Source: an uncultured Verrucomicrobiota bacterium
GTDB taxonomy: Bacteria; Verrucomicrobiota; Kiritimatiellia; Kiritimatiellales; Tichowtungiaceae
Direction: 5' to 3'
Length of the DNA stretch: 64,000 nucleotides
Assembly (NCBI GenBank): GCA_903831085.1
Contig: CAIKWE010000032.1
Span: 1-64,000 of the forward strand
Notes under the pieces: generated by a model
What the model was told of the DNA's origin: nothing
Databases searched by the model: none
What the model saw: the letters and a program-made list of their open reading frames with translations, nothing else
Position numbers and translations under genes: made by a program
Shown here: piece by piece, positions 34,067-43,048 of the stretch
Layout: every line of letters begins with the position of its first letter
Numbering within the stretch: position 1 is the stretch's first letter

Positions 34067-35453
34067 AAATATGCCGGAAGTCAAGTGGATGGCCGGAAGA
34101 TCGAGTCTGATTCTGATTTTCCGGGATACCGCGGTGGATGTCGTCTGGCTGGAGCAGAGTCTGCTCGGCCCCGCAATCCGCCTGATGGAACGCGTTCCGC
34201 GCGATGAACAGATGCCGGAATTGCTGGCGCAGCAGGTTCGTGCGGCGGAGAAAACGCCGGCACGCGTGCTGGTCTGTTTGCCGCGGGCGATGGTTATGCA
34301 GCGGACTCTTTTCTACCCGGCGGCGGTTCAGAACGACCTTGCTCAGATGCTTCAGTTTGAGGTGTCGCGGCATGTGCCGCTTCCGGAAGCGGACCGGCGT
34401 GTTGCCTTTGCATCCATGCCGCTGCCCGACGGAAAACAGATCGGTGTGAATCTGCTGGCCGCCCGCGGCACTGAAATTTCAGCGTTTCTGGAGCCGTTGA
34501 CTGCGGCCGGAATTCCCGTGGATGAGGTAACCTCATTGAGTTCGCTGCTGGTTCCAGATGCGGACAGTGCGCCGACTTTGCTGGTTCTTACGGATGATAC
34601 GCAGGTTGAGCTGGTTCTTTTTGCCAATGGGCTCTTGTACGACAGTCTGCTGGTGGGCCGACAGTCCGCCGGTTTCTGTAAAGAAATGCTGGTGGATGCG
34701 GCGCGGCGCATGGCTGTCCGGCACCGCGAGCTGCTCGGCGCAGAAGGAATCGGGCGGATCATCTGTGCCGGTGCAGCCGAGCTTCCTGAAGAGTTCCGCA
34801 ACAGTCTTGAAACGTCCTTCGGTCTGCATATCCATCCATTGGAAATTCCGGAAGCCCTGCGGCCGGCGGCTTCATCGTTTTCCGATGGGCCGGTTTTGGC
34901 CGAAGCGCTGTGCACTGCGGTTGCTGTGCCGCCGCCCACACTGAATCTGATTGAGCGGCCCAGACGTACGGTGTCTTTGAGCCGGAGGACTCTGATCATC
35001 GCCGGGCTGTGTATTTTGCTGACAGCGGAACTACTCGCCGGATGGCTGATCCGGACAGTTGCCCCGGACGTAGCGCTGAAGGCCGTTAAACACGAAATGG
35101 TGGATTTGAAGCGCAGTGCGGCTCCAATACAGTCAGTGAAAAACCAGAACCGCGATCTGCGCAGCGAAATTGAGCAGCTTGACGCGCTTGGGAAAACCCG
35201 TGTGAGTGTCATGAGCATGCTGAAAGTTCTATCAGACACCCTTCCGGAGGATACGTATTTGCAAGGGATCACGTATACGCGCGGGGATAATATCCAGATC
35301 AAGGGACGTTCTAAAACGCCGGATCGCATTCCCCAGCTGGTTCAGAGCATTCCTTTCGTAAAGACCATCGAGGAGTCGGATATCGGCAAAAAAGATGATC
35401 AGTATTTTAGATTCAGCCTTTCAGCAGCCTTGAGGAGTACGCGCAATGAATAA
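34056..35453 (+). CDS. gspL: GspL-like inner-membrane protein (PilM/PilN-type)
   Basis: 465 residues from ATG 34056, supported by GGAGGAAACG; longer reading frames start inside gspK. The N-terminal half is an actin-like (PilM/GspL) cytoplasmic domain (LVCLPRAMVMQRTLFYPAA near 70-90), then one membrane helix (about 315-335), and a C-terminal PilN-like periplasmic part with a coiled coil (about 345-385) and a ferredoxin-like fold. Links the GspE ATPase to the membrane platform. Confidence 0.85.
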   Translation: MSFKNMPEVKWMAGRSSLILIFRDTAVDVVWLEQSLLGPAIRLMERVPRDEQMPELLAQQVRAAEKTPARVLVCLPRAMVMQRTLFYPAAVQNDLAQMLQFEVSRHVPLPEADRRVAFASMPLPDGKQIGVNLLAARGTEISAFLEPLTAAGIPVDEVTSLSSLLVPDADSAPTLLVLTDDTQVELVLFANGLLYDSLLVGRQSAGFCKEMLVDAARRMAVRHRELLGAEGIGRIICAGAAELPEEFRNSLETSFGLHIHPLEIPEALRPAASSFSDGPVLAEALCTAVAVPPPTLNLIERPRRTVSLSRRTLIIAGLCILLTAELLAGWLIRTVAPDVALKAVKHEMVDLKRSAAPIQSVKNQNRDLRSEIEQLDALGKTRVSVMSMLKVLSDTLPEDTYLQGITYTRGDNIQIKGRSKTPDRIPQLVQSIPFVKTIEESDIGKKDDQYFRFSLSAALRSTRNE

Positions 35454-36108
35454 CTTTTTAACCAAACTGTCGCGGCGCGAACGGCTCTATGTGCTGGTCG
35501 CCGCCGCCGCTCTGCTCGGCGGAGGCATTTTCTACCCCGTCTTTCGGACGACCGAAAAATATCGCCAGAGCAAACTTGAGGAGCTGGAGGACGCCCGGTC
35601 GCTTCGCGCAAGTTATCAGACGATGATTCTTTCCGCCGACCAGATCCGGTCGGAAAACAGCGAGCTGAAAAAAGTGTTGAGTCAGGCAGACGGACTGCTG
35701 TTCGACCGAACCGGCAATGACGTGATGATGGAGGCTTCGATCACCAAAATGCTCAATCAGATGGCTCCGGATCTTAATCTGGACGTTTCCATGGCGCGTT
35801 CTTCGCTGCGTGGCGTGCCGGGACAGATGAACTTCACCGTTAGTGGAACGGGGCGGTATCCGGAAATTCTGAACTTCTTTTATCAGCTTGAAACACATCG
35901 TCCTCTGATGATCGTGGATCAATTCAGCATGTCGGTGCAAGGCAGCAAAGGTCCGTCCAGTCAAGGTAGCAAAAATCCGTCTGATCAGAAGAAGAAGCCG
36001 TCTTCAAAGCCTAAGTCGCAGCGCCCGGACGAACTGACTGAGCCCCGGATGAAACTGCAAATGAAGATTCACATCAACTGCCGGACAGTTGTGGAGGGCG
36101 GAAAATGA
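35446..36108 (+). CDS. gspM: GspM-like inner-membrane protein
   Basis: 220 residues. Short cytoplasmic start, one membrane helix (about 15-34), coiled coil (about 38-80), and a periplasmic ferredoxin-like domain, the GspM/PilO layout. The tail holds a Ser/Lys/Gln-rich stretch with repeated QGSK-(G/N)PS units (about 165-190). Overlaps both neighbours, consistent with a GspL-GspM pair made in balance. Identified mostly by position and architecture. Confidence 0.78.
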   Translation: MNNFLTKLSRRERLYVLVAAAALLGGGIFYPVFRTTEKYRQSKLEELEDARSLRASYQTMILSADQIRSENSELKKVLSQADGLLFDRTGNDVMMEASITKMLNQMAPDLNLDVSMARSSLRGVPGQMNFTVSGTGRYPEILNFFYQLETHRPLMIVDQFSMSVQGSKGPSSQGSKNPSDQKKKPSSKPKSQRPDELTEPRMKLQMKIHINCRTVVEGGK

Positions 36109-36947
36109 AAATTTCAATTCACCGTCTGATCATTCCCGGTCTCGTGGTTCTCTGCGGTATTGCCGCGGTGGCGTTGATTCCGGCTGTGCACCTGTCCCGG
36201 ACAGACGCCGGTGCACGCAAAGAGAATCCGCGAGCAGTTCCGGCTCTTGGTCTGAATGCCCTAAACGAAGCTCCTCCCACCATGCCGGAAGTTGCCGAGA
36301 AGCATTTGTTTGTTGCCCAGCGCAAAGCAACGGGGCAGAACGCATTTCCCGACCTGATTGTTAAGGGGGTTTTTCTGGGGACGGAGAACAGCGCGGTTTT
36401 TTCGCTGAAATCCGCACCGCAGGCGAATCTCCGGGTCTGGGCCGGCCAGACGGATAGAGCCTTGGCTCAGATCACCGATCCGCGCGATCCCCGCCAGCCG
36501 ATCGCCGCGTTTCTTCGTGAGTGGAACATTAAGGAAATCAGTTCCAGCGGAATAACGATGGAGCATTCTATTACCGGCGAGAAACAAACGTATGCGGTGA
36601 ACTATACGCCTGTGGCAAAGGTGAAGGATGATGCCTCCCGCGGCTATGGACAGGGTATTATCCCGCAGGGCGGCGACGCGGTGGCGGGAACCGGCGCACG
36701 AACCGCTACCGGGAATAATCCGTCGGGAAGAGGCGGCCAATTTTCGTCCGATGCTCCGCCGCCGGTGAACGTTCTGGCTGATCGTGTTTCCGCAATAATG
36801 CAACGAATGAGTCCGGATCAACAGAAGAGTTTTCTAAAACAGATCGGACAGGACAGCTCCGGGGCGAATCAGAAGACCGGCACATCAGGGCAGTCCTCTT
36901 CGCAAAACAAATCTAAGACCACCACCAAGACGAAGTCAGCCCAATAA
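36105..36947 (+). CDS. GspC-like inner-membrane protein with HR domain
   Basis: 280 residues. One N-terminal membrane helix (about 8-28), a linker, and a beta-rich domain (about 70-165; LIVKGVFLGTENSAVFSL...LREWNIKEISSSGITMEH) like the homology region of GspC that contacts secretin N0. The tail from about 185 is Gly/Ser/Lys/Gln-rich and disordered. Sits at the end of the operon rather than the front where gspC usually lies. The prepilin peptidase gspO is not in the window. Alternative: PilP-like. Confidence 0.65.
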   Translation: MKISIHRLIIPGLVVLCGIAAVALIPAVHLSRTDAGARKENPRAVPALGLNALNEAPPTMPEVAEKHLFVAQRKATGQNAFPDLIVKGVFLGTENSAVFSLKSAPQANLRVWAGQTDRALAQITDPRDPRQPIAAFLREWNIKEISSSGITMEHSITGEKQTYAVNYTPVAKVKDDASRGYGQGIIPQGGDAVAGTGARTATGNNPSGRGGQFSSDAPPPVNVLADRVSAIMQRMSPDQQKSFLKQIGQDSSGANQKTGTSGQSSSQNKSKTTTKTKSAQ

Positions 36948-36970
36948 GAAGAAATGAACCGGATCGGTGC

Positions 36971-37888
36971 TTAGCAATCAATCCGGTGAATATTCATGTT
37001 GGCGACATCGGTTTCACCGATATCCATGTCTCTGGCGAGGGCGAGATATTTCACCGCGCTGAACGGATTATCGTGAAAGAGTTGCGCGGTGACGACGTCG
37101 GCGGCGACCTGATCCTTGGACAGAATGATCTGTTGCGGATAAATCATATCCGCTGCCGGGCCGCCGCGCGGACCATCGCTGGTCATGCAGCGCGTGGCGT
37201 CAATAATCGTCCAGGTCGGTTTCATGAAGAGGCAGAAGTCGGCGATACACTGGGGAAGGTCATTGCTGTGCCACCACTTCGGGGCTTTGATGACGCCCAT
37301 CCAGTTTTTCATCGCCATGCTCAGTTTGGCCCCGCTGTGGTGCTTGGCGACCGGCATGTTAACGACGGCGTCGGCCTCCAGCAGTTCGGCGCAGACCTCG
37401 ACAGTCTTCAGGCTTTTGGCCTTTTCAATGGTGATGGTTTTGAAGGCCGTGTTGGCCGCCTTGGTTGAAATAAATTTAACATCATACTTGCGGGCTAACG
37501 GTCCGATTCCATTGCGTTCGGACAGCTTAGCGGAGGTTGCGTTGCCGCAATATTCCGGGAGGATGATATCTTTAATACCTCTATCAACAACGGCCTTCAG
37601 AAAACCTTCCACCACGTCGGGGTGAGTTGAGGCCGCTATTTCCGGCGGACTGTCGATGAAAGCGTTCGGTTTCAACGCCAGCTTTTTGACGTTTGGCCCG
37701 AATCCGCCGTTGGCGAAGAGGGTTTCCATGCATTTTTTCATTAGCGCCTGGTTGTCCGGACCTTTGAATACCCAGACGTCAACTTTCGGTTTGATTTCCT
37801 GAGCGAGCAGGGTGGACGGGTTGGTGGCCAGCGCGGCGGAACTGAGGGCGCCAATTTTTACGAACTCACGGCGGGATAACTTCATCAT
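36971..37888 (-). CDS. DUF362 protein with Tat signal
   Basis: 305 residues (ATG 37888 or 37885), with AAAGGAGGTCTAC before the start. Twin-arginine signal SRREFVKIGALSSAALA at 5-21, so exported folded, probably with a cofactor. The mature part matches DUF362 (VVNMPVAKHHSGAKLSMAMKN near 178-198; DATRCMTSDGPRGG near 233-246). Members are often linked to iron-sulfur proteins, but no cysteine cluster is obvious here. Function unknown. Convergent with the T2SS operon. Confidence 0.87.
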   Translation of the reverse strand: MMKLSRREFVKIGALSSAALATNPSTLLAQEIKPKVDVWVFKGPDNQALMKKCMETLFANGGFGPNVKKLALKPNAFIDSPPEIAASTHPDVVEGFLKAVVDRGIKDIILPEYCGNATSAKLSERNGIGPLARKYDVKFISTKAANTAFKTITIEKAKSLKTVEVCAELLEADAVVNMPVAKHHSGAKLSMAMKNWMGVIKAPKWWHSNDLPQCIADFCLFMKPTWTIIDATRCMTSDGPRGGPAADMIYPQQIILSKDQVAADVVTAQLFHDNPFSAVKYLALARDMDIGETDVANMNIHRIDC

Positions 37889-37926
37889 AGTAGACCTCCT
37901 TTAAAACTCACCGACTGTAACTGATT

Positions 37927-37941
37927 TTCCAATATTTGGAA
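37927..37941. repeat. TTCCAA-N3-TTGGAA palindrome, intergenic
   Basis: Exact copy, spacer TAT, in the divergent gap between the DUF362 gene and thrC. Confidence 0.9.
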
Positions 37942-38056
37942 ACTTCCCTTGCAGTAATTTTTTCGTGCCGGCCAAGCCGACGTGTCAACAAAGGCTGGTA
38001 TTCACCGGATTCTCTAGTCTATCCTCTGCCATTCAATTTTGAGTTACGGATTACGC

Positions 38057-39451
38057 ATGAAATATATCAGTACCAGAGGGCGGATGGAGCCGGTGGGCTT
38101 TCTTGATGCCGTGATGACCGGGCTGGCGCCCGACGGCGGCCTGCTTCTGCCCGAAAGCCTTCCCTCCTTCGCCAAGGCTTCGGCGGGCAGGCCGAACAGC
38201 GGTAAAACCCTTGACGATCTGAGGGGGCTTTCCTATCAGGAGCTGGCGTTCGAGGTGATGAGCCTCTTTATTGACGACATACCCGCCGAAGATCTCAAAG
38301 CGCTGATCGAAAAGAGCTATTCCACTTTTCGCACTCCGGATGTTACTCCGGTCATCTCGGTTAACGGTTTCCATGTATTGGAACTTTGGCACGGCCCGAC
38401 GCTGGCCTTTAAAGACGTGGCGCTCCAGTTTCTCGGCAATCTGTTCGAATACGTTCTCGAAAAGCGCGGTGGCGAGCTGAACATCCTCGGCGCGACCAGC
38501 GGTGACACCGGCTCAGCTGCCATCTATGGCGTGCACGGCAAAAAGAATATCCGCATTTTCATCATGCACCCGAAAGGGCGCACCAGCCCCGTACAGGAAA
38601 AGCAGATGACCAGCGTGCTCGACGATAACGTCTTCAACCTCGCGGTAGAAGGTACATTCGACGACTGCCAGCACCTGATGAAATCCATTTTCTCCGACGT
38701 GGCGTTCAAGACGGAACACTCGCTCGGCTCGGTCAACTCCGTCAACTGGGCGCGTGTGCTGGCTCAGATCGTCTACTATTTCTATGCCGCCTTCCGCGTG
38801 CAGGAAAACACCGGCGCATTGAAAGTCCAGTTTTCGGTGCCGACCGGCAACTTCGGCGATATTATGGCCGGATACATTGCCGCGCAGATGGGTCTGCCGG
38901 TCAAAAAGCTGATTCTGGCCACCAACGAGAACAACATTCTTTCGCGCTTCTTCAACACCGGCGTCTACAGCATGGGCGAAGTCGTACCGACGATCAGCCC
39001 TTCGATGGACATTCAGGTCGCCAGCAACTTCGAGCGCTATCTCTATTACCGGGTCGGTCAGGACGCCGTCAAACTGTGCGAACAGATGGACAGCTTCGCC
39101 AAAAACAAAACGCTAACGGTTAACGGCACGGATGATCTGTTCGCCGCAGGCGAAGCCAACACGGTGCAGACGCTGGTGATGATTAAAAAATGTTACGAAA
39201 CAGAAAGCTACATTCTCGATCCGCACACCGCTGTCGGTGTCGCTGTCGCCGAGCGTTTTCAGAGTTCGGAAGCTCCGACCATCTGTCTCGCCACGGCGCA
39301 CCCGGCCAAATTTAACGAAGCCATTCAGCAGGCGATCGGCACCGCCGCGCACCATCCGGCGCTCGATAAACTTGCCAATGCCGAAACCCGCTGCGACACC
39401 ATCGCCAACGATGAGGCCACCGTGCGCGAGTATCTGATTGCAAAAACGTAG
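38057..39451 (+). CDS. thrC: Threonine synthase
   Basis: 464 residues from ATG 38057. PLP-dependent conversion of phosphohomoserine to threonine. PLP lysine Lys119 in HGPTLAFKD; phosphate loop ATSGDTGSAA near 150-159; the N-terminal YISTRG and APDGGLLLPE are family hallmarks. Residues about 35-48 (LPSFAKASAGRPNSG) interrupt the conserved N-terminus and are encoded by a repeat-like segment. A hairpin right after the stop may terminate transcription. Confidence 0.95.
   Translation: MKYISTRGRMEPVGFLDAVMTGLAPDGGLLLPESLPSFAKASAGRPNSGKTLDDLRGLSYQELAFEVMSLFIDDIPAEDLKALIEKSYSTFRTPDVTPVISVNGFHVLELWHGPTLAFKDVALQFLGNLFEYVLEKRGGELNILGATSGDTGSAAIYGVHGKKNIRIFIMHPKGRTSPVQEKQMTSVLDDNVFNLAVEGTFDDCQHLMKSIFSDVAFKTEHSLGSVNSVNWARVLAQIVYYFYAAFRVQENTGALKVQFSVPTGNFGDIMAGYIAAQMGLPVKKLILATNENNILSRFFNTGVYSMGEVVPTISPSMDIQVASNFERYLYYRVGQDAVKLCEQMDSFAKNKTLTVNGTDDLFAAGEANTVQTLVMIKKCYETESYILDPHTAVGVAVAERFQSSEAPTICLATAHPAKFNEAIQQAIGTAAHHPALDKLANAETRCDTIANDEATVREYLIAKT
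38160..38196 (+). repeat. In-frame repeat insertion in thrC
   Basis: The segment around CCTTCGCCAAGGCTTCGG encodes SFAKASAGRP within a conserved region of threonine synthase. I recall the same FAKAS-type peptide in unrelated proteins of uncultured bacteria. A related string (AAAGGCTTGGCGAAGCCCGCC) lies at 16992-17012 between the PAS gene and galE. Confidence 0.6.
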
Positions 39452-39470
39452 AACAGGCTTCCAGCCTGTT
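39452..39470 (+). terminator. Hairpin after thrC
   Basis: AACAGGCT-TCC-AGCCTGTT begins right at the thrC stop and is followed by TTGG. Plausible weak terminator; it may also be a dispersed repeat. Confidence 0.5.
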
Positions 39471-39484
39471 TTGGCAGAGGATTG

Positions 39485-39517
39485 GCCGCGAAAAGGCGCA
39501 AAAAACGCAAAAGAAGG
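39485..39517 (+). repeat. Left arm of an inverted repeat around two genes
   Basis: GCCGCGAAAAGGCGCAAAAA and the following CGCAAAAGAAGG match, in reverse complement and with about 80% identity by eye, the segment at 41194-41228. The two arms bracket the HNH-like and Sel1-protease genes. Confidence 0.6.
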
Positions 39518-39521
39518 AAAC

Positions 39522-39923
39522 ATGATGTCAGAGACGTGTGCTATTTGCGGTTGCGATCTTCATCGAGATGGGGAGTATGCAAAACCGACCGTTAAGGGGC
39601 GGTCGCATGCAACCAGACATCATTTTGTTGCCGAAAGATTCTTTGGGCGCTCCGCCAATCGCCGTGGAACACAGAGGCCGCCGATTTTTGAAAAGTGTCC
39701 TTGGGGCGTTGAGAAACAGTCCGCTGTTTTCTGTTATGAATGTCATGAGGAACTAATCCACAATCCGGTGTTTCTTCCGCAGGATGTCGAAAAGTTCGCG
39801 GCGTTGGTCAAAGCGCGCGGATTCGGTGAACAGCAGAAACTGAATAGTAGAGAAAAGATTGCCGGTAGAATTCAACTGTTTCGCGAAGTGATTCAAGCGG
39901 GCATTGACAAACTCAGTGGCTGA
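39522..39923 (+). CDS. Small HNH-like zinc protein, function unknown
   Basis: 133 residues from ATG 39522 (39525 also possible), with AGAAGGAAAC before it. Cysteines and histidines are arranged as CAICGC (6-11), RHHF (32-35), then CYECHEELIHN (71-81), resembling an HNH nuclease or zinc-finger fold. No catalytic residue can be proven. Located within the inverted-repeat-bracketed segment upstream of the protease gene. Confidence 0.6.
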   Translation: MMSETCAICGCDLHRDGEYAKPTVKGRSHATRHHFVAERFFGRSANRRGTQRPPIFEKCPWGVEKQSAVFCYECHEELIHNPVFLPQDVEKFAALVKARGFGEQQKLNSREKIAGRIQLFREVIQAGIDKLSG

Positions 39924-39978
39924 TCCAATGTCACGACTAGAGCTGAGTCTGGTGTCAAAAAGGAGCAAGGGGGCCGTC

Positions 39979-41181
39979 ATGAAATATAAGTGGTTGATTG
40001 TTGGATTGGTCTGCTTGTCTGTTTCGGTCTATGGACAGGATAATGTTTCAGTTTTACGGGAAAAAGCAGAACAGGGAGATGTGGAGGTACAAGTTGAACT
40101 CGGGAATTGCTATTTAAAAGGTGACAGGGTTTCGCAGGATTACAAAGAGGCCGCCAAGTGGTATCGCCTAGCGGCAGAACAGGAATGTGCAGAGGCTCAG
40201 GCTAGGTTGGGTGGGTTATACTACTTTGGCTTTGGGGTCGTGGAAGATTACAAAGAAGCTGTGAAATGGTATCGCCTGGCGGCAGAGCAAGGAAACTCAT
40301 TGGGGCAGGTAGGGCTTTCAGGTTGTTATGAATCCGGCAAAGGGGTGCTTCAAGATTTTGTTGAAGCTTATGCATGGACCTTGGTTGCGGCCCAGAATTC
40401 GGGTCAATCTATAACAGCGGTCATTGATTGGCTGCGGAGCCAAATGACCAGCGCCCAGATTGCTGTGGCTCAACAGCGTGCAAAAGAACTGATGGCAATC
40501 ATTGAGCGGAAGAAGCAGGTTTCAAAATTACCTGCTGGTCAGGTGCCTGCGGCAGATATTACTCCTTCCGGATACGGCAGCGGCTTGCTGGTTAAAGGCG
40601 GATATGTTGTGACCTGCTGGCATGTGGTTGATAAGGCTCAAAAAATATCCATCAACTGTCAGGGGAAGGATCTTGTTGCTAGTGTAGTTCAGAAGGACGT
40701 CGGCAATGACTTGGCCATTTTGCGTGTCGATGGTGCCGATGCCGGAGCATCGCTGAGTTTTGCGGATAGTGTGAAGTTAGGCGCACAGGTATTTACAATG
40801 GGATTCCCGCATCCCGGTTTACAGGGTTCGGATGTGAAGTTTACGACCGGATCAATCAGTGGGATGACTGGCCCTGGAAATACCCCCGTTTACTTTCAAA
40901 TCAGCGCACCGCTACAGTCCGGCAACTCGGGCGGGCCGCTGTTCGATGAATATGGCAATCTGGTCGGGGTCGTCGCCGCCAAACTAGACTCTCTAAAGAT
41001 GTTGGCCGCTACCGGCGATCTTCCTCAAAATGTGAACTATGCCATTAAGTCGGACTATCTCGTTCCTCTCCTGAAAACGGTGGATGGAATCAAGATTCAG
41101 CCTTCCCAGACCAAGCCGGTCAATCTGCTGTCTCTGGTCGAGGAGCTGAAAAAGTCGATTGTGATGATCAAGGTGTATTAG
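39979..41181 (+). CDS. Exported Sel1-repeat trypsin-like serine protease
   Basis: 400 residues from ATG 39979. Signal peptide to about residue 19 (VSVYGQ). Three Sel1-like repeats (about 36-140; AAKWYRLAAEQ and AVKWYRLAAEQG), a helical linker, then an S1C/trypsin-like domain with catalytic triad His215 (TCWHVVD), Asp244 (NDLAIL) and Ser317 (SGNSGGP). Should act in the periplasm or outside, perhaps as a scaffolded protease. Base composition looks more AT-rich than the neighbours, in keeping with a mobile or acquired segment. No PDZ domain follows. Confidence 0.9.
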   Translation: MKYKWLIVGLVCLSVSVYGQDNVSVLREKAEQGDVEVQVELGNCYLKGDRVSQDYKEAAKWYRLAAEQECAEAQARLGGLYYFGFGVVEDYKEAVKWYRLAAEQGNSLGQVGLSGCYESGKGVLQDFVEAYAWTLVAAQNSGQSITAVIDWLRSQMTSAQIAVAQQRAKELMAIIERKKQVSKLPAGQVPAADITPSGYGSGLLVKGGYVVTCWHVVDKAQKISINCQGKDLVASVVQKDVGNDLAILRVDGADAGASLSFADSVKLGAQVFTMGFPHPGLQGSDVKFTTGSISGMTGPGNTPVYFQISAPLQSGNSGGPLFDEYGNLVGVVAAKLDSLKMLAATGDLPQNVNYAIKSDYLVPLLKTVDGIKIQPSQTKPVNLLSLVEELKKSIVMIKVY

Positions 41182-41193
41182 TCGTGAATCCGG

Positions 41194-41228
41194 CTCTTTT
41201 TTTGTGTTTTTTGCGCTCTTTTGCGGCT
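41194..41228 (-). repeat. Right arm of the inverted repeat
   Basis: TTTTTTGCGCTCTTTTGCGG and flanks are the reverse complement counterpart of 39485-39517. Located 12 bases after the protease stop codon. Confidence 0.6.
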
Positions 41229-41246
41229 AGATTCTCTTCCCTCAGA

Positions 41247-41284
41247 TTTAAATCCGCGTTTATTCGTGTCCATTCGCGGTTAAA
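41247..41284 (-). repeat. Degenerate decamer array
   Basis: On the minus strand it reads CCGCGAATGG, ACACGAATAA, ACGCGGATTT, a 10-bp period. Same family as 48404-48440 in the opposite orientation. Confidence 0.7.
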
Positions 41285-41299
41285 GCAGGAGTTGGTTTT

Positions 41300-42262
41300 A
41301 TGAGAATACTTTCAGGCATACAGCCTTCGGGCAAACTGCATATCGGCAACTATTTCGGGATGATGAAGCCCGCGATCGAACTGCAGAAGCAGGGCGAGGC
41401 GTTTCTGTTCATCGCCGATTACCACGCGCTGACGACGGTGAACGATGCCGCTGCGCTGCGCACGATGGTGAAAGATGTCGCACTCGACTTTCTGGCCGCC
41501 GGACTTGATCCGGCCAGGACCGCGTTTTACCGCCAAAGCGATGTGCCGGAAGTGCAGGAGCTGGCGTGGCTTCTTTCGGTGGTTACGCCGATGGGCCTGC
41601 TGGAGCGCTGTCATTCCTACAAAGACAAAATCGCCAAAGGTATTGCCGCCACGCACAGCCTGTTTGCTTATCCGGTGCTGATGGCCGCCGACATTCTTTC
41701 GGTGCAGTCCACCGTGGTGCCGGTCGGGCGCGACCAGAAACAGCACGTCGAAGTGACGCGCGACATTGCCATCAAATTCAACAACCAGTTCGGCGAAGTG
41801 TTCACGATTCCGGAACCGTCGATCCGTGACTCGGTCGCGGTGGTGCCCGGCATTGACGGGCAGAAGATGTCTAAGTCCTACGACAACACACTGGAAATTT
41901 TCGGCGATCCCGGCGCGTTGAAAAAACGGGTGATGCAGATTGTCACCGACAGCACGCCGCTGGAAGATCCGAAAAATCCCGACACTTGCAACGCGTTCGC
42001 ACTCTATAAACTGTTTGCCACGGACGGCGAAGCCGCCGACCTCGCCGCGCGCTACCGTGCGGGCGGATTCGGCTACGGCACCGCCAAAAAAGAACTGCTC
42101 GCCAAAATCAACGAACACTTTGCGCCGATGCGCGAAAAGCGCGCCGCGCTCGAAAAAGATCCCGACTTCGTGAGCGACGTCTTGAAGAAGGGTGCGGAAA
42201 AAGCCCGCGCCGAAACCCGTAAAACTCTGCAAGCCGCCCGCAAGGCCGTTGGACTGGAATAA
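41300..42262 (+). CDS. trpS: Tryptophanyl-tRNA synthetase
   Basis: 320 residues. Class I synthetase charging tRNA-Trp. Signature PSGKLHIGN at 9-17 (HIGH motif) and KMSKS at 189-193, with GRDQKQHVE near 143-151 typical of the bacterial enzyme. GCAGGAGTTGG precedes the ATG. First gene of trpS-scpA-scpB-pheA. Confidence 0.97.
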   Translation: MRILSGIQPSGKLHIGNYFGMMKPAIELQKQGEAFLFIADYHALTTVNDAAALRTMVKDVALDFLAAGLDPARTAFYRQSDVPEVQELAWLLSVVTPMGLLERCHSYKDKIAKGIAATHSLFAYPVLMAADILSVQSTVVPVGRDQKQHVEVTRDIAIKFNNQFGEVFTIPEPSIRDSVAVVPGIDGQKMSKSYDNTLEIFGDPGALKKRVMQIVTDSTPLEDPKNPDTCNAFALYKLFATDGEAADLAARYRAGGFGYGTAKKELLAKINEHFAPMREKRAALEKDPDFVSDVLKKGAEKARAETRKTLQAARKAVGLE

Positions 42263-43048
42263 ATGCATATGGCCGATCTGCTTCCGAACGAAGAATACAA
42301 AGTGAATCTCGAGGTCTTTGAAGGCCCGCTGGATCTACTCCTTTACCTCATCAAAAAAGACGAGGTGGATATCTACGACATTCCGATCGGGCGGATCACC
42401 ACCCAGTACATGGAATATCTCGATTTGATGAAAATCCTCAACCTCGAGATCGCCGGCGACTTTATCGTGATGGCTGCGACGCTGATGGTGATTAAAAGCC
42501 GCCTGCTGCTGCCCGACGAAGATCGCGGTCCGGTGGAAGAGGACGACGAGGACGATCCGCGCTGGGATTTGGTGCGCCAGCTGGTTGAATATAAAAAGTT
42601 CAAGGATGCCGCCGGATTTCTCGGACAGCTCGAAGAGATTCAGGAAAATGTTTTTTCCCGCGAGGGCGAGCATGTTGAGCTCGGTATGCGGCCCGACGTC
42701 GGCATGTCGGACGTCAGTATTTTCGACCTGATCAGCGCGCTGAACCAGGCTCTTGACCGCGCACCGAAAGAGGAACTGAACGAAATTTTCGCCGAGCAGT
42801 TCACGGTCAGCGAAAAAGTGGACTATCTGCTGGAGGCCACGAAGAACGGCAAGCCGCTGACGCTGGGCCGGCTGTTCCGCGGTATGCGCTCCCGGCAGGA
42901 AATCGTCTGCACGTTTCTCGCTGTGCTGGAGCTGATGAAGCTCAACCGCCTTGTCGCGCGGCAGGATAACCATTTTGATGAAATCGTCATTGAGCAGATC
43001 GAGAACGGCGAGCCCGAACCCGTTTTACAGAAGGATGAACAGTTATGA
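42263..43048 (+). CDS. scpA: Segregation and condensation protein A
   Basis: 261 residues. Kleisin subunit that bridges SMC heads and binds ScpB in chromosome condensation. N-terminal FEGPLDLLLYLIKKDEVDIYDIPI (18-41) is the diagnostic kleisin helix; an acidic linker (EEDDEDD near 93) and a C-terminal winged helix follow. Starts one base after the trpS stop; a second ATG at 42269 is possible. Overlaps scpB by four bases. Confidence 0.96.
   Translation: MHMADLLPNEEYKVNLEVFEGPLDLLLYLIKKDEVDIYDIPIGRITTQYMEYLDLMKILNLEIAGDFIVMAATLMVIKSRLLLPDEDRGPVEEDDEDDPRWDLVRQLVEYKKFKDAAGFLGQLEEIQENVFSREGEHVELGMRPDVGMSDVSIFDLISALNQALDRAPKEELNEIFAEQFTVSEKVDYLLEATKNGKPLTLGRLFRGMRSRQEIVCTFLAVLELMKLNRLVARQDNHFDEIVIEQIENGEPEPVLQKDEQL

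Noticed and set aside
25306-36947. Type IV pilus operon
   Set aside because: GspG-type body, GspK and GspH/I/J set identify type II secretion, although GspL/GspM-like proteins resemble PilM/N/O.
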